From contig CAIMRY010000011.1 of assembly GCA_903843965.1 (NCBI GenBank), positions 1-58,475 of the forward strand: a stretch of DNA of 58,475 nt. Reading direction: 5' to 3'. The DNA comes from an uncultured delta proteobacterium (lineage in GTDB: Bacteria; Desulfobacterota; Desulfovibrionia; Desulfovibrionales; Desulfovibrionaceae). This document shows, one piece after another, positions 16,366-26,201 of this stretch. A program made the position numbers and the translations under genes. The notes under the pieces are model-generated. The model made no database searches, had not been told where the DNA came from, and saw nothing but the letters and a program-made list of their open reading frames with translations. Position 1 is the first letter of the stretch. The number at the start of each line of letters is the position of its first letter.

Positions 16366-18279
16366 CTAGGGCTTGCCCACCGCTTCCAGCACCGCCGCCT
16401 TGATCCCGGCCTTGTCGATGCCGACCTTGGCGCGCAGTTCCTTTGCGGTGCCGTGCTCCACGAACTGGTCCGGGATGCCAACGCGGCGGACTGTGCGCCC
16501 GGCCAGCATGTTGCGGTCGGATAAAAGCTCCAGCACGGCAGAGCCGAAGCCGCCCGCCAGGCAGCCCTCCTCGGCCGTGATGAGGCGCTTGAAGCGCCCG
16601 GCCAGTTCCAAGAGCTGCGCCTCGGGCAGGGGCTTGATGAACCGGGCGTTGAACACCGCCACGGACAGGCCCTGCTCCGCCTCCAGCGCCTGCGCGGCCT
16701 CCAGGGCCGGGTACACGCGCGAGCCCAGGGCGATGATGACCGCGTCCGCGCCGTCGCGCAAGAGTTCACCCTGGCCGATGGGCAGGGTGTCCAGGGCCTC
16801 GGTGGCCAGGGGCACGTCCGCCCCGGGGCCCACGCCGCGCGGATAGCGCACCGCCGCTGGTCCGGGCTGGGCCAGGGCCGTGGCCACCATCTGGGCCAGC
16901 TCGGCCTCGTCCTTGGGCGCCATGAAGGTCAGGTTCGGCACGTGGCGCAGGAAGGCGATGTCGAACACGCCGTGGTGCGTGGCCCCGTCCTCGCCCACCA
17001 GCCCGGCGCGGTCCAGGAAAAAGCTCACGCCCAGGTTCTGCAGGCACACGTCGTGCACAATCTGGTCGTAGGAGCGCTGCAAAAAGGTCGAGTAGATGCA
17101 CACCGCGGGCTTGAAGCCCTGGGTGGCCAGCCCGGCGGCGAAGGTCACTGCGTGGGGCTCGCAGATGCCCACGTCCACAAAGCGCTCCGGGTGGCTTGCG
17201 CGGAAGCAGTCCGTGCCGGTGCCCTCGGGCATGGCTGCGGTGATGGCCACGATGGCGCTGTCGGCCTCGGCCAGGCGGCACAGGGTTTCGCCCAGCACCT
17301 CGGTGTAGGACTTGGGCCCGCCGCCGGGCCTGGCAGGGGCCAACCCGGTCTCGGGCTCAAAGCTGCCCACGCCGTGAAAGTACGTGGGGTTGGTCTCCGC
17401 CGGCTTGTAGCCCCGGCCCTTCTTGGTCAGCACGTGGACCAGGGCCGGGCGGTCCATGCCCTTGGTCTGCTCGAACACGTCGATGAGGCTGGCGGTGTCG
17501 TGGCCGTCGATGGGCCCGAGGTAGGTGAAGCGGAAGGCCTCGAAGAGCATGCCCGGCGTGAAGAAGGTCTTCAGCGAGTCCTCGCTGCGCCGCGCATACA
17601 TGGCCAGGTCCTTGCCGATGTGCGGAATGCCCGCCAGCCAGGACTCGAACCCGCGCTTGAAGCGCTGCGGCGCGGGCCGGGAAAGCTTGCGCGAGAGAAA
17701 GCTTGAGAGCGCGCCCACGTTTTTCGAGATGCTCATCTCGTTGTCGTTTAAGACCACGACCATGCGTCGGCCCATGTCGCCCGCCTGGTTCAGGCCCTCA
17801 TAGGCCAGCCCGGCGGTCATGGAGCCGTCGCCGATGACCGAGACCACCTGATTATCCCTCCCGGCCAGGTCGCGGCCCATGGCCATGCCCAGCGCGGCGG
17901 AGATGGACGTGCTGGAATGCCCCACGCCGAAGTGGTCATACGGGCTCTCGCTCATGCGCGGGAACCCGCTCACGCCGTCCAGGCTGCGCAGGGTGTGGAA
18001 GCGCCCCACCCGCCCGGTCAGCAGCTTGTGGGCATAGGCCTGGTGGCCCACGTCCCAGATGAGCTTGTCCTGCTCGAAGTCAAAGGCCTTGTACAAGGCC
18101 AGGGTCAGCTCCACCACGCCGAGCGACGGGGCCAAGTGCCCGCCGCCCTCGGAGCACTGGTCGATGATCACCCGGCGCAGCTCCACGGCCAGCTGCGCCA
18201 ATTCGTCCAGGCTCATGCGGGCCACGTCGGCCGGGCGGCTCACCCGCGCCAGCAGGGATGTGGGAAGGATGTCGGTCAT
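16366..18279 (-). CDS. dxs: 1-deoxy-D-xylulose-5-phosphate synthase
   Basis: 637 aa from the ATG at 18277-18279, with AAGGA upstream. It condenses pyruvate and glyceraldehyde-3-phosphate, the first step of the MEP isoprenoid pathway. The active-site His region GGHLAPSLG, the thiamine-diphosphate motif GDGSMTAGLAYEGLN and the transketolase-like GLVGEDGATHHGVFD are present. It lies downstream of ispA, with a short micro-ORF between them; ispG of the same pathway is 8 kb away. Confidence 0.97.
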   Translation of the reverse strand: MTDILPTSLLARVSRPADVARMSLDELAQLAVELRRVIIDQCSEGGGHLAPSLGVVELTLALYKAFDFEQDKLIWDVGHQAYAHKLLTGRVGRFHTLRSLDGVSGFPRMSESPYDHFGVGHSSTSISAALGMAMGRDLAGRDNQVVSVIGDGSMTAGLAYEGLNQAGDMGRRMVVVLNDNEMSISKNVGALSSFLSRKLSRPAPQRFKRGFESWLAGIPHIGKDLAMYARRSEDSLKTFFTPGMLFEAFRFTYLGPIDGHDTASLIDVFEQTKGMDRPALVHVLTKKGRGYKPAETNPTYFHGVGSFEPETGLAPARPGGGPKSYTEVLGETLCRLAEADSAIVAITAAMPEGTGTDCFRASHPERFVDVGICEPHAVTFAAGLATQGFKPAVCIYSTFLQRSYDQIVHDVCLQNLGVSFFLDRAGLVGEDGATHHGVFDIAFLRHVPNLTFMAPKDEAELAQMVATALAQPGPAAVRYPRGVGPGADVPLATEALDTLPIGQGELLRDGADAVIIALGSRVYPALEAAQALEAEQGLSVAVFNARFIKPLPEAQLLELAGRFKRLITAEEGCLAGGFGSAVLELLSDRNMLAGRTVRRVGIPDQFVEHGTAKELRAKVGIDKAGIKAAVLEAVGKP

Positions 18280-18292
18280 GTGCAATGGTCCT

Positions 18293-18385
18293 TCAGCGCA
18301 ATGGGCGCGGGGCCGCCGAAATGCTCGCCGTAATGGCCGCCGGAATGGCCGGAATGCGCAGCGCCGGAGTGGTCGGCATGCTCAT
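18293..18385 (-). CDS. Possible 30-aa coupling micro-ORF between ispA and dxs
   Basis: The ispA stop and an ATG overlap as TGATG (18387-18383). The frame runs 30 codons (MSMPTTPALRIPAIPAAITA and on) and stops in TGAAGGACC, where the AAGGA is the dxs ribosome binding site. The layout would let ribosomes pass from ispA to dxs. The peptide is low complexity (A, I, P, T) and made of repeated NATGG-like units, so the function, if any, is probably in coupling. Confidence 0.35.
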   Translation of the reverse strand: MSMPTTPALRIPAIPAAITASISAAPRPLR

Positions 18386-19311
18386 CAGTTGACCCGCTCC
18401 ACGATGTAACGGGCCAGGGCGCGCAGGAAGTCCGCCTCCTGGCAGGTGTAGGGCTCCAGGCTGGCCACGGCAGCAGCGGCGCGCTCGCGCGCCAGGCGGC
18501 GGCTCTCGGAAAGGCCCAGCAGCGCCGGATAGGTGGTCTTGCCCTGGCGCTCGTCGCTGCCTGCGGGCTTGCCCAGGGTGGCCGTGTCGCCGGTCACGTC
18601 CAGGATGTCGTCGGCGATCTGGAAGGCCTGGCCCACGGCGCAGCCATACTCCCGCGCGCGGCGCACGTCGACGAGGCTGGCCCCGGCAAGCACGGCCCCG
18701 GCCACGCAGGACACGGTGATCAACGCGCCGGTCTTCATGGCGTGCATGCCGCGCAGTTCCTCAAGGCTCACGCCGGGCTTGGCGGTGTACTCCATGTCCA
18801 GGGCCTGGCCGCCGACCATGCCGCCCGCGCCCGCAGCCTCGGCCACGGCGTGGGTGGCGCGGGCCACGCGCTCCGCCGGGACGGCCCCCTCGCCCATGCA
18901 GGTCAGCATGAGGCAGAAGGCTTCGGTCAAGAGGCCGTCGCCCGCGAGGATGGCCGTGGCCTCGTCGAATTGCTTGTGGTTGGAGGGCTTGCCCCGGCGC
19001 AGGTCGTCGTTGTCCATGGCCGGCAGGTCGTCGTGGATGAGCGAATAGGTGTGGATCAGCTCCAGGGCGCTGGCAAAGGGCATGATCCGCCTGCCCAGGC
19101 CCGAGCCCTTGCCTGCGAAGAGCCGCGCGAAGCTGAGCAGCAGCACGGGCCGCAGGCGCTTGCCCCCGGCATGCAGGCTGTACTCCATGCTGGAAAGCAG
19201 GCGCTCGGGGATGTCCCGGTCCTGCAGGCAGTCGGCCAGATAGGCCTCGACCTCGGCCGCGCGCAGGGCCAGGGCCTCTTTGACGTTCACGGGAGCCGCT
19301 GTCGCGCTCAT
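18385..19311 (-). CDS. ispA: Polyprenyl diphosphate synthase (farnesyl/geranylgeranyl type)
   Basis: 308 aa from the ATG at 19309-19311, which overlaps the xseB stop as ATGA. The first Asp-rich motif, HDDLPAMDNDDLRRGKPSNH, and the second, QIADDILDVTGD, bind Mg-diphosphate; GGKRLRPVLLL is the chain-length region entry. It extends DMAPP with IPP units. The position next to dxs and xseB is the classic xseB-ispA-dxs cluster. Confidence 0.96.
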   Translation of the reverse strand: MSATAAPVNVKEALALRAAEVEAYLADCLQDRDIPERLLSSMEYSLHAGGKRLRPVLLLSFARLFAGKGSGLGRRIMPFASALELIHTYSLIHDDLPAMDNDDLRRGKPSNHKQFDEATAILAGDGLLTEAFCLMLTCMGEGAVPAERVARATHAVAEAAGAGGMVGGQALDMEYTAKPGVSLEELRGMHAMKTGALITVSCVAGAVLAGASLVDVRRAREYGCAVGQAFQIADDILDVTGDTATLGKPAGSDERQGKTTYPALLGLSESRRLARERAAAAVASLEPYTCQEADFLRALARYIVERVN

Positions 19312-19565
19312 GAATCCTCGCCTCCGGTGCTGTCGGCCAGGCTGTCCAGGGCGGCGAACTCCTTGAGCAGGCCCTCCTGCACGAGCTTGACCTCGTTCTT
19401 GGCGCTCTCCAACTGGCGGCCGCAATCCCCGGCCAGCACAAGGCCCTCCTTGTACAGGGCCAGGCCCTGCTCCAGGGGCTGGTCGCCGCGCTCCAGGGCG
19501 TCGACTATGCCGCGCAAGCGCTCCAGGCGCTTCTCGAAAGTATCCTTGGACTTGTCCTTGACCAT
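19308..19565 (-). CDS. xseB: Exodeoxyribonuclease VII small subunit
   Basis: 85 aa, starting MVKDKSKDTFEKRLERLRGI, with the helical hairpin core GIVDALERGDQPLEQGLALYKEGL typical of XseB. It joins several copies to one XseA. It lies 28 bp after the M23 peptidase gene and overlaps ispA. Confidence 0.95.
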   Translation of the reverse strand: MVKDKSKDTFEKRLERLRGIVDALERGDQPLEQGLALYKEGLVLAGDCGRQLESAKNEVKLVQEGLLKEFAALDSLADSTGGEDS

Positions 19566-19593
19566 CAGTGCTCCATCGGAGGTTCATGCCGCC

Positions 19594-20538
19594 TTATGGG
19601 AGGGGACCATACAGAAAGAGCGGCTCGGGGTCCACAAGCCGCCCCAGGGCCCACACGCCGAAATGCAGGTGCGAGCGCGTGCTGCGTCCCGTGGCCCCGG
19701 CCAGTCCGAGCACCTGCCCGCGCGCAACGTGCGCGCCCGTCTCCACCCGCCGCTGCGAGAGGTGGAAGTACGAGGTCGCCAGGCCCTGGCCGTGGTCCAG
19801 GTACACCGCGTTCCCGGCGTAGTAGAGCGGGCCGGAGAAGAGCACGGTCCCGTCCGCCGCCGCGAGCACAGGCTCCCCTGTTTCGGCCTCCATGTCCAGC
19901 CCCCGGTGCGGGGCGCGGCGCTGGCCGTTCAATATGCGCCCGATGCCGTAGATGCTCGACACCTCGCCCGGCACGGGCCGGGCCAGGGGCAGGCTCCAGT
20001 TGCGCCCGTCGACTCCCGCCTTTGCCGGGCGCTCCAGCAGGCCCGCCAGCAGGCCCTGGATCTGCTGGCGCTCGGCCTGGATGCGCGGATAGGCCTCCGC
20101 AGGCGGGGTGACCATGGCCGGGTCCAGCTCCAGGCTCTCCACCGGGCGCTTGACCGGGAGCACCGCGATGCTCTTCTGCATCACGCGCCCGCCCTTTCCG
20201 CCCAGGCGGACCACCAGCCCGTGGCGGCCCAGGGAGGTGTTGCCCACGTCCGTGCCCAGCAGGGCCACGGTCTCCCAGCCGCCGGGACTGCCGGGACTGC
20301 CGGGCCTGCCGGGAATAGAGCGCCCGGTCAGGCTGATCCGCCGCGCCAGCCAGGTCAGGCTGACGCTTTTCGGCGCGCTGGCCAGGCGCAGGCGCACAAC
20401 GAACGGCTCGCCCAGGCCTGCGGAGTCCGGGCAGTCCAGCTTTGGCGCGGACATCTTGGCCTGGACAGCCCGGCCCGCCAGGGCCAGCCCGGGCAGCAGG
20501 CACAGCGCCAGCAATGGGAGCAGGAGCGCCCGGCGCAT
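19594..20538 (-). CDS. Periplasmic M23 (LytM-type) peptidase
   Basis: 314 aa with a signal peptide ([21 protein letters not shown]). The C-terminal LytM domain keeps the zinc ligands in HRGLDMEA (HxxxD) and SHLHFGVW (HxH), so it is probably an active cell-wall endopeptidase. A low-complexity loop, GRPGSPGSPGG (about 77-87), is encoded by a 9-bp tandem repeat. The start codon overlaps the xseA stop, and the gene sits between xseA and xseB, so wall remodelling and DNA repair genes share an mRNA. Confidence 0.9.
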   Translation of the reverse strand: MRRALLLPLLALCLLPGLALAGRAVQAKMSAPKLDCPDSAGLGEPFVVRLRLASAPKSVSLTWLARRISLTGRSIPGRPGSPGSPGGWETVALLGTDVGNTSLGRHGLVVRLGGKGGRVMQKSIAVLPVKRPVESLELDPAMVTPPAEAYPRIQAERQQIQGLLAGLLERPAKAGVDGRNWSLPLARPVPGEVSSIYGIGRILNGQRRAPHRGLDMEAETGEPVLAAADGTVLFSGPLYYAGNAVYLDHGQGLATSYFHLSQRRVETGAHVARGQVLGLAGATGRSTRSHLHFGVWALGRLVDPEPLFLYGPLP

Positions 20539-22145
20539 CAGGCCTGGCCTCCCTGACCTTCCGGAACATCGCCCAAAACTTCACCGGCCACCACCGCCGC
20601 CACCTCGCCGTCACCAGTGCGCACGCCCAGGCGGTCGCCCGGAACGACCTCCGCGCTGGAGCGCAGGAACCGGCCCGTGCGCTCCACGCGCACCAGGCTG
20701 TACCCACGCGCCAGCGGCCCCTCAGGGTCCAGCCCGGCCAACCGCGCGGCCAGCAGCTCCACCTGCCGCCCGGCCCGGTCCAGGGCCAGGCCCTCGGCCA
20801 GATCCGCCCGCCCGCGCAGGGCGTCCACCTCGGCCTGGCGCGCAGCCACCGTTGCCAGGCCAAAGGCGCGGGAAAGATCACGCACGGCCCCGGCCAGCCG
20901 CTCCTGCCGGGCCTGCACCGCAGCGGGCCCAAAGGCCCGGGAAAGACCGCGCACGGCCCTGGCCAGGCGCTCCCGGCGCGCGCCGAAGAGCCGCCCGCCA
21001 GCGGCCAGCAGCCGCCGCGAAGCCTCCTGCCAGGCCTCGTCCAGCCGCGCCAGGCGCTGCACCGGCGAAAGCCAGGCCAGGCCCCGCCGCAGCTCCGCCA
21101 GCCGGGCCTGCTTGCGCTCCAGCAGCGCTGAAAAGGCCCGCTTGAGATCCGCCTCCAGGCCGTCCACGGCCTGCATGAGGTCCGCGCGCAGGGGCCACAG
21201 CCCGGCAGCCACGGCCGAGGGCGTGGAAAATCTTTTGTCGGCCACGAAGTCGGCGATGGTCACGTCCGGCTCGTGGCCCACGCCCGTGACCACCGGAATG
21301 GCCGAGCGGACCATGGCCTCGGCCACAATTTCCGTGTTGAAGGCCCAGAGATCCTCCAGGCTGCCGCCGCCCCGGATGAGCACAATGACCTCGGCCTTGC
21401 CGCCGTCGACCTTGCCGCCTCCGGGCCAAGTGTCGGCATTGGCCGCGTCCAGCGCAGCGGCGATCTGGGCGCGCGCCGCCTCGCCCTGCACCAGGGTCGG
21501 GTAGATGCGCAGCGCAGCGCCCGCGCCGCGCGCCTCGGCCAGGCGCAAAAAGTCGCGCACCGCCGCGCCCTGGCCCGAGGTGACGAGCGCCACCCGCAGC
21601 GGGCTTTCCGGGATGGGCTTCTTGCGCGCCTCGTCGAACCAGCCACGGGCCTCCAGCGTGCGCTTCAGCGCCTCAAAGGCCAGGGCCAGGTCGCTGACGC
21701 CGCTTGGCTGCACCAGCTCGGCCACCAGCTGGTAGGCCCCGCGCGCGGCGTAGACCGAGACGCGCCCGGCCACCAGCACCTCCTGGCCGTCGGCCAGGCT
21801 TGCCGCCACGTCGCGGCCCGGCTCCAGCACCTCGCCGGTGAGCGGGTCTATCCTGTCGATTCTGTCGACTCTGTCGACGCTGTCGGTGGTGTCGGCTGTG
21901 TCGATTGCATCGGCCTTTGCGCCGCCCTTGCCCATGTTCCGGGAGGAGCCCCCGCGCCCCTGGCTGTTCTTGAACCAGACCACGGGCAGCGCCGCGCCCG
22001 CGTCGGACAGGGTGAAATACAAATGCCCGGAGGCCGGGCGCGCGAGGTTGGTCACCTGGCCGCGCACCCAGACAAAGGGGAACTCGGCTTCGAGCACGTC
22101 CTTGAGGGCCTGGGTGAGATCGGTGACGCTGACGATGTGCGACAT
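20538..22145 (-). CDS. xseA: Exodeoxyribonuclease VII large subunit
   Basis: 535 aa from the ATG at 22143-22145 ([20 protein letters not shown]). An N-terminal OB fold binds DNA, then comes the catalytic domain ([31 protein letters not shown]) and a long coiled coil. Within the OB fold, about residues 61-112, lies an insertion not expected in XseA, with the repetitive stretch [20 protein letters not shown]. It is encoded by seven 9-bp units (21851-21913). Confidence 0.95.
   Translation of the reverse strand: MSHIVSVTDLTQALKDVLEAEFPFVWVRGQVTNLARPASGHLYFTLSDAGAALPVVWFKNSQGRGGSSRNMGKGGAKADAIDTADTTDSVDRVDRIDRIDPLTGEVLEPGRDVAASLADGQEVLVAGRVSVYAARGAYQLVAELVQPSGVSDLALAFEALKRTLEARGWFDEARKKPIPESPLRVALVTSGQGAAVRDFLRLAEARGAGAALRIYPTLVQGEAARAQIAAALDAANADTWPGGGKVDGGKAEVIVLIRGGGSLEDLWAFNTEIVAEAMVRSAIPVVTGVGHEPDVTIADFVADKRFSTPSAVAAGLWPLRADLMQAVDGLEADLKRAFSALLERKQARLAELRRGLAWLSPVQRLARLDEAWQEASRRLLAAGGRLFGARRERLARAVRGLSRAFGPAAVQARQERLAGAVRDLSRAFGLATVAARQAEVDALRGRADLAEGLALDRAGRQVELLAARLAGLDPEGPLARGYSLVRVERTGRFLRSSAEVVPGDRLGVRTGDGEVAAVVAGEVLGDVPEGQGGQA
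21851..21913. repeat. 9-bp tandem repeat inside xseA
   Basis: Seven units of 9 bp (consensus TTCTGTCGA) encode the Asp-rich insertion in the OB fold. The period keeps the reading frame. Confidence 0.85.
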
Positions 22146-22343
22146 GGGCTGAAGCCATACGCCCAATTGCCCCGGCTGTCCAAATGTGGTCCAGGGCTGC
22201 GGGCAAACGCCCCGGTCTTGCGCAAATCACCCCCGCGCTATACGCAGCGGGGGTTCGCCTGTTGCCGGAACTGGCGTCCGCCGGGGTCATGTCATCCCTT
22301 CACGTCATCCCCTCACTCCATCATGTCAGCAAAGGAGTGCGCC

Positions 22344-22928
22344 ATGCGCCGCGTCTGCGTCTTCCTCGGGTCCAACCCCGGCACCAACCCGAACTACCTT
22401 GCCGCCACCCGCGCCCTGGGCGCGGAGATCGCCCGCCGGGGCCTGACCACGGTCTACGGCGGCTCCAACGTGGGGCTCATGGGCCAGCTGGCCGACAGCG
22501 CGCTGGCAGCGGGCGGCCAGGTCATCGGCATCATCCCCGAGGTCCTGCGCGACAAGGAGCTGGCCCACCACGGCCTGACCAGCCTCAAGGTCGTCTCGTC
22601 CATGCACGAACGCAAGGCGCTCATGGCCGAGCTGGCCGACGGCTTCATCGCCCTGCCCGGCGGCCTGGGCACCCTGGAGGAATTGTGCGAGGTGCTGACC
22701 TGGGCCCAGCTGGGCTTCCACAAAAAGCCCTGCGGCCTGCTCGACGTGGGCGGCTACTATGCGCCGCTCTGCGCCTTCCTGGACCATGCCGTGGCCGAGG
22801 GCTTCATCATGGCCGCGCACCGGGGCATGCTCCTGTCCAACGCCGACCCGGCGGCGCTCTTGGACGGCTTCGCCACCTACACGGCCCCCACCGTCACCAA
22901 GTGGGTGACAAAACCCCAGGCGCTGTGA
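22344..22928 (+). CDS. LOG-family nucleotide phosphoribohydrolase
   Basis: 194 aa from the ATG at 22344, preceded by AAAGGAG. The LOG signature [16 protein letters not shown] and the N-terminal [22 protein letters not shown] are intact. Family members remove ribose 5-phosphate from cytokinin-type nucleotides or AMP-like substrates; the bacterial role is often unclear. It is divergent from xseA and has no obvious partner. Confidence 0.93.
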   Translation: MRRVCVFLGSNPGTNPNYLAATRALGAEIARRGLTTVYGGSNVGLMGQLADSALAAGGQVIGIIPEVLRDKELAHHGLTSLKVVSSMHERKALMAELADGFIALPGGLGTLEELCEVLTWAQLGFHKKPCGLLDVGGYYAPLCAFLDHAVAEGFIMAAHRGMLLSNADPAALLDGFATYTAPTVTKWVTKPQAL

Positions 22929-23126
22929 CAGCCGCCCTGCGCCTCAGTCACCCTGGCGCCGAAACAGCCGGACGGCCACGCCGCCTGCGGCCCGGCCTCC
23001 CTGTGACTCGGCTTCTCCCGACACCGGGCTGACACGCTTCCCCTGGCGCGACAACGCCGCCGACACCGGGCGCTTCACTGCCCTGGACCCCTTGCGGGAG
23101 AAAGGCGGCGACGCGGACTGGTGCGA

Positions 23127-24287
23127 CTACTGCCCCGGCCCCACCCTGGGCCTGGGGATGAGCGGCAGCCCTGCGGCCTGGCGCATCAGGATCTCGTCGC
23201 GCACGGCCCCCAGGTTCAAAAAGCGCGCGGCGGTGGACGGATGGTCGCCCCCGGCGCTGATGTGCGCGGGGTCCTGGGCCGCCAGCCGCCGCCAGACCCT
23301 GGGCGCGTCCTTGACGCTGAACCCGGCCCGCGCCGTGAAGTACAGGCCCACGGCGTCGGCCTCGGTCTCCTGCTGCGGGGTGGTGGTCCCCACGGCCTTG
23401 CCCGAGGCGTCCTGACGCACGTGGCCCAGGATGTTGTGGGCCATCTCGTGCCCCAGCACCACGGCCAGGTCCTCGTCCTTGGCGTAGAGATTCATGGCCC
23501 CGTAGGTGACGAAGACGCTCTTACCGTCGGCGTAGGCGTTCACTGCGTCGCCCACGACCACGGTGAAGCGCGTGTCGCACACGGGCGCAGCCGCCGCAAT
23601 GGTCACGGTGACGGGAGCTGGCTCACCCGCGCGCGAAAGCTCCAAGACCACCGGGCCACTGGCGGCCAGTTCGTCCAGCCTGCGGGTCAGCTCGCCGGGG
23701 CGGCCCGAGGGCTCCACGGGCTTGCCACCCGCGCTGCGCAGCACATCGCCCCGCCGCACCCCGGCCAGCGCAGCCGGACCGCCGGGCATGACGCCGGTGA
23801 TCACCGCCGTGTCCGCGCCCACGCCCCACAGGGCGCACAGGGCCTGGAACCACTGCCTGTTGGCCCGGCGGCTGAAGGAGTCGGCCACCAGCCCCAGGCT
23901 GGGGTGCGCCTTGCCGCGCTGGCGGCACAGGGCCTCGTTGGCGGACACAAGGGGCCAGGCCACGGCGTTGAGCCGGTCCAGGCGCTCGTAGTAGAGCTGG
24001 GCCGCGAACTCCCGCTGGATCTCGGCCTCGCGCTGGGCCTCGTGCTGGGCCTTGGTAGTCGAATCCTTGCCCACCGAATCCTTGGCCGACGGCGAGCCGG
24101 TCGACACTCCCGTCGGCGTTGCGCTGGCCGTTGCCGCTTCAGCCGCCGAGCCGGTTGAGGCCGCCTCGACGGGCGCGGGGCTTAAGGCCGCAACACAGGC
24201 CGCCAGGCACAGGGCCGCCAACAGCAGGCCCGGCCGACGGTTCACGAACCGGGCCGAAAAGCGCAAAAACAGATTCCGTACGCGCAT
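23127..24287 (-). CDS. M48-family lipoprotein metalloprotease with PDZ domain
   Basis: 386 aa. The N-terminus has a lipoprotein signal ([11 protein letters not shown]). A low-complexity Ser/Ala/Thr linker follows, then a PDZ-like domain (GVMPGGPAALAGVRRGDVLR) and the zinc site VVLGHEMAHNILGH with ETEADAVGLYF, where E is the third ligand. It resembles BepA/LoiP-type proteases that check outer-membrane assembly, with the PDZ placed before the protease core. It lies 19 bp upstream of the proS stop, in the same direction. Confidence 0.88.
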   Translation of the reverse strand: MRVRNLFLRFSARFVNRRPGLLLAALCLAACVAALSPAPVEAASTGSAAEAATASATPTGVSTGSPSAKDSVGKDSTTKAQHEAQREAEIQREFAAQLYYERLDRLNAVAWPLVSANEALCRQRGKAHPSLGLVADSFSRRANRQWFQALCALWGVGADTAVITGVMPGGPAALAGVRRGDVLRSAGGKPVEPSGRPGELTRRLDELAASGPVVLELSRAGEPAPVTVTIAAAAPVCDTRFTVVVGDAVNAYADGKSVFVTYGAMNLYAKDEDLAVVLGHEMAHNILGHVRQDASGKAVGTTTPQQETEADAVGLYFTARAGFSVKDAPRVWRRLAAQDPAHISAGGDHPSTAARFLNLGAVRDEILMRQAAGLPLIPRPRVGPGQ

Positions 24288-24306
24288 GGCTCACCCCGGC
24301 CCCGGC

Positions 24307-26052
24307 CTAGTCGATGTCCAGGCCCCAGCCCTGGCGCACGCTGCGCCGCCAGTCGGCGAACTCCGCCGCGAAGTCCGCCAGTTTGAGCTCGCGCTTCTCG
24401 CCGGTGCGGCGGTCCTTGGCCTCGATGATGCCGTTCTTCAGGCCCTTGCCGCCGAGCACCAGCTGCATGGGCATGCCCATGAGGTCGGCGTCCTTGAACT
24501 TGCTGCCCGGGCGCTCGTCGCGGTCGTCGTAGAGCACCTCGACGCCCTGCCTGGTCAGCTCGGCGTAGAGCCTGTCCGCAGCCTCGATGACCTCCGCGTC
24601 CTTGCCGCCGAGGGACAGCAGCGCCACCTCAAACGGGGCGATGGACGGCGGGAACTTGATGCCCTCGGCGTCGTTGTTCTGCTCGATGGCCGAGGCCACG
24701 ATGCGCGACACGCCGATGCCGTAGCAGCCCATGACCATGACCTGCTCCTTGCCGTTCTCGTCCAGGAACACGGCGTTCATGGCCTTGGAGTACTTGAGCC
24801 CGAGCTTGAACACGTGGCCCACCTCGATGCCGCGCCTAAAGCCGATGGCCCCGCCGCAGCGCGGGCATTTGTCGCCCTCGGTGATGTTGCGCAGGTCGAT
24901 GTAGGCGTCGACCGTGCAGTCGCGCCGCAGGTCCACGCTCTTCAGGTGCGCGTCGGCCTGGTTGGCCCCGACGACCCAGCCGCAATCGAAGTCCAGCTCG
25001 CGGTCGGCGATCAATTTAATGCCCGGCGCCTTCAAACCCACCGGACCCGCGAAACCCACGGGCGCGCCGGTCCAGGCGACCACCTGCTCCGGCGTGGCCA
25101 AGCGTACGTCCTGCGCGCCCAGGTGGTTCTTCAGCTTGACCTCGTTCAGGTCGCGGTCGCCGCGCACCAGGCCCGCCACAGGCGCGCCGTCCACGTCGAA
25201 CAGCAGGGTCTTGACGACGGTGTCGGCCTCGATGTCGAGGAACTCGCACAGTTCGGGCACGGTGTGGATGTTCGGCGTGGGCACCAGGGCCTGGGGGCCG
25301 CAGTCGTGGCCGCACCCGCACTTGTCCACGGGCGAGACCACCTCGGCCTTCTCCAGATTGGCGGCGTACTCGCAGGCCTGGCACACGGCGATGGTGTCCT
25401 CGCCGGTATCCGCCAGGACCATGAACTCGTGGCTGAAGCTGCCGCCGATGGAGCCGGAATCGGCCTCCACTGGCCGGAACTCCAGGCCCAGGCGGCGGAA
25501 GATGGCCTTGTAGGCGTCGTACATGAGGCGGTAGCTGGCGTCGGCCCCGGCCTCGTCGCGGTCAAAGGAGTAGGCGTCCTTCATCACGAACTCGCGCCCG
25601 CGCATGAGCCCGAAGCGCGGGCGGATCTCGTCGCGGAACTTGGTCTGGATCTGATACAGGTTGATGGGCAGCTGGCGGTAGGAGCGCACCTCGCCGCGCA
25701 CCAGGTCGGTCACGACCTCCTCGTGCGTGGGTCCGAGGCAGTAGTCGCGGTCGTGCCGGTCGCGGAAGCGCAACAGCTCCTTGCCGTAGAAGTCCCAGCG
25801 CCCGGTCTCGCGCCAGAGGTCGCCGGGCTGGACCATGGGCATCAGAATTTCCTGCGCGCCCGCGCGGTCCATCTCCTCGCGGCAGATGTTCGCCACCTTG
25901 TTCAGCGTCTTCAGGCCCAGCGGCAAATACGTGTAGATGCCCGCCGTCAACTTGCGGATGAACCCGGCGCGCAAGAGCAGGCGGTGGCTGATGACCTCGG
26001 CCTCGGCCGGGACTTCCTTCAGGGTGGGAACATAGGTCTTGGACAGGCGCAT
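24307..26052 (-). CDS. proS: Prolyl-tRNA synthetase (bacterial type)
   Basis: 581 aa, the bacterial type with the YbaK-like editing insertion between motifs 2 and 3 ([20 protein letters not shown]). Class II elements are visible: [20 protein letters not shown] and [20 protein letters not shown]. The C-terminal anticodon domain contains [24 protein letters not shown] lies 7 nt before the ATG. It is co-directional with ispG and the M48 gene. Confidence 0.97.
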   Translation of the reverse strand: MRLSKTYVPTLKEVPAEAEVISHRLLLRAGFIRKLTAGIYTYLPLGLKTLNKVANICREEMDRAGAQEILMPMVQPGDLWRETGRWDFYGKELLRFRDRHDRDYCLGPTHEEVVTDLVRGEVRSYRQLPINLYQIQTKFRDEIRPRFGLMRGREFVMKDAYSFDRDEAGADASYRLMYDAYKAIFRRLGLEFRPVEADSGSIGGSFSHEFMVLADTGEDTIAVCQACEYAANLEKAEVVSPVDKCGCGHDCGPQALVPTPNIHTVPELCEFLDIEADTVVKTLLFDVDGAPVAGLVRGDRDLNEVKLKNHLGAQDVRLATPEQVVAWTGAPVGFAGPVGLKAPGIKLIADRELDFDCGWVVGANQADAHLKSVDLRRDCTVDAYIDLRNITEGDKCPRCGGAIGFRRGIEVGHVFKLGLKYSKAMNAVFLDENGKEQVMVMGCYGIGVSRIVASAIEQNNDAEGIKFPPSIAPFEVALLSLGGKDAEVIEAADRLYAELTRQGVEVLYDDRDERPGSKFKDADLMGMPMQLVLGGKGLKNGIIEAKDRRTGEKRELKLADFAAEFADWRRSVRQGWGLDID

Positions 26053-26090
26053 GCGTGTACTCCATTTAAGTTATGTAGCTGGCAAGGCTC

Positions 26091-26201
26091 CCAGGGGCTC
26101 TGCCCCTGGACCCCCTCATATGCTCGCTGCGATTTCTGTGGCGGGAACCGCCGCAGAAATCGCAGCCAAATGGGGATTCCAAAGGGCCTCAGGCCCTTTG
26201 G
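26091..26201. repeat. Three stacked hairpins between proS and ispG
   Basis: Hairpin 1: CCAGGGGC/GCCCCTGG (26091-26109). Hairpin 2: CTGCGATTTCTG/CAGAAATCGCAG (26127-26165) with a GGCGG/CCGCC core. Hairpin 3: CCAAAGGGCC/GGCCCTTTGG (26179-26201). They look like dispersed palindromic repeats. Hairpin 3 contains the ispG stop codon and encodes its last residues. Confidence 0.8.

Noticed and set aside
23032-23130. Frame reading LTRFPWRDNAADTGRFTALD between the LOG and M48 genes
   Set aside because: It has no start codon or Shine-Dalgarno and runs into the M48 gene on the other strand, so it is more likely chance than a remnant gene.
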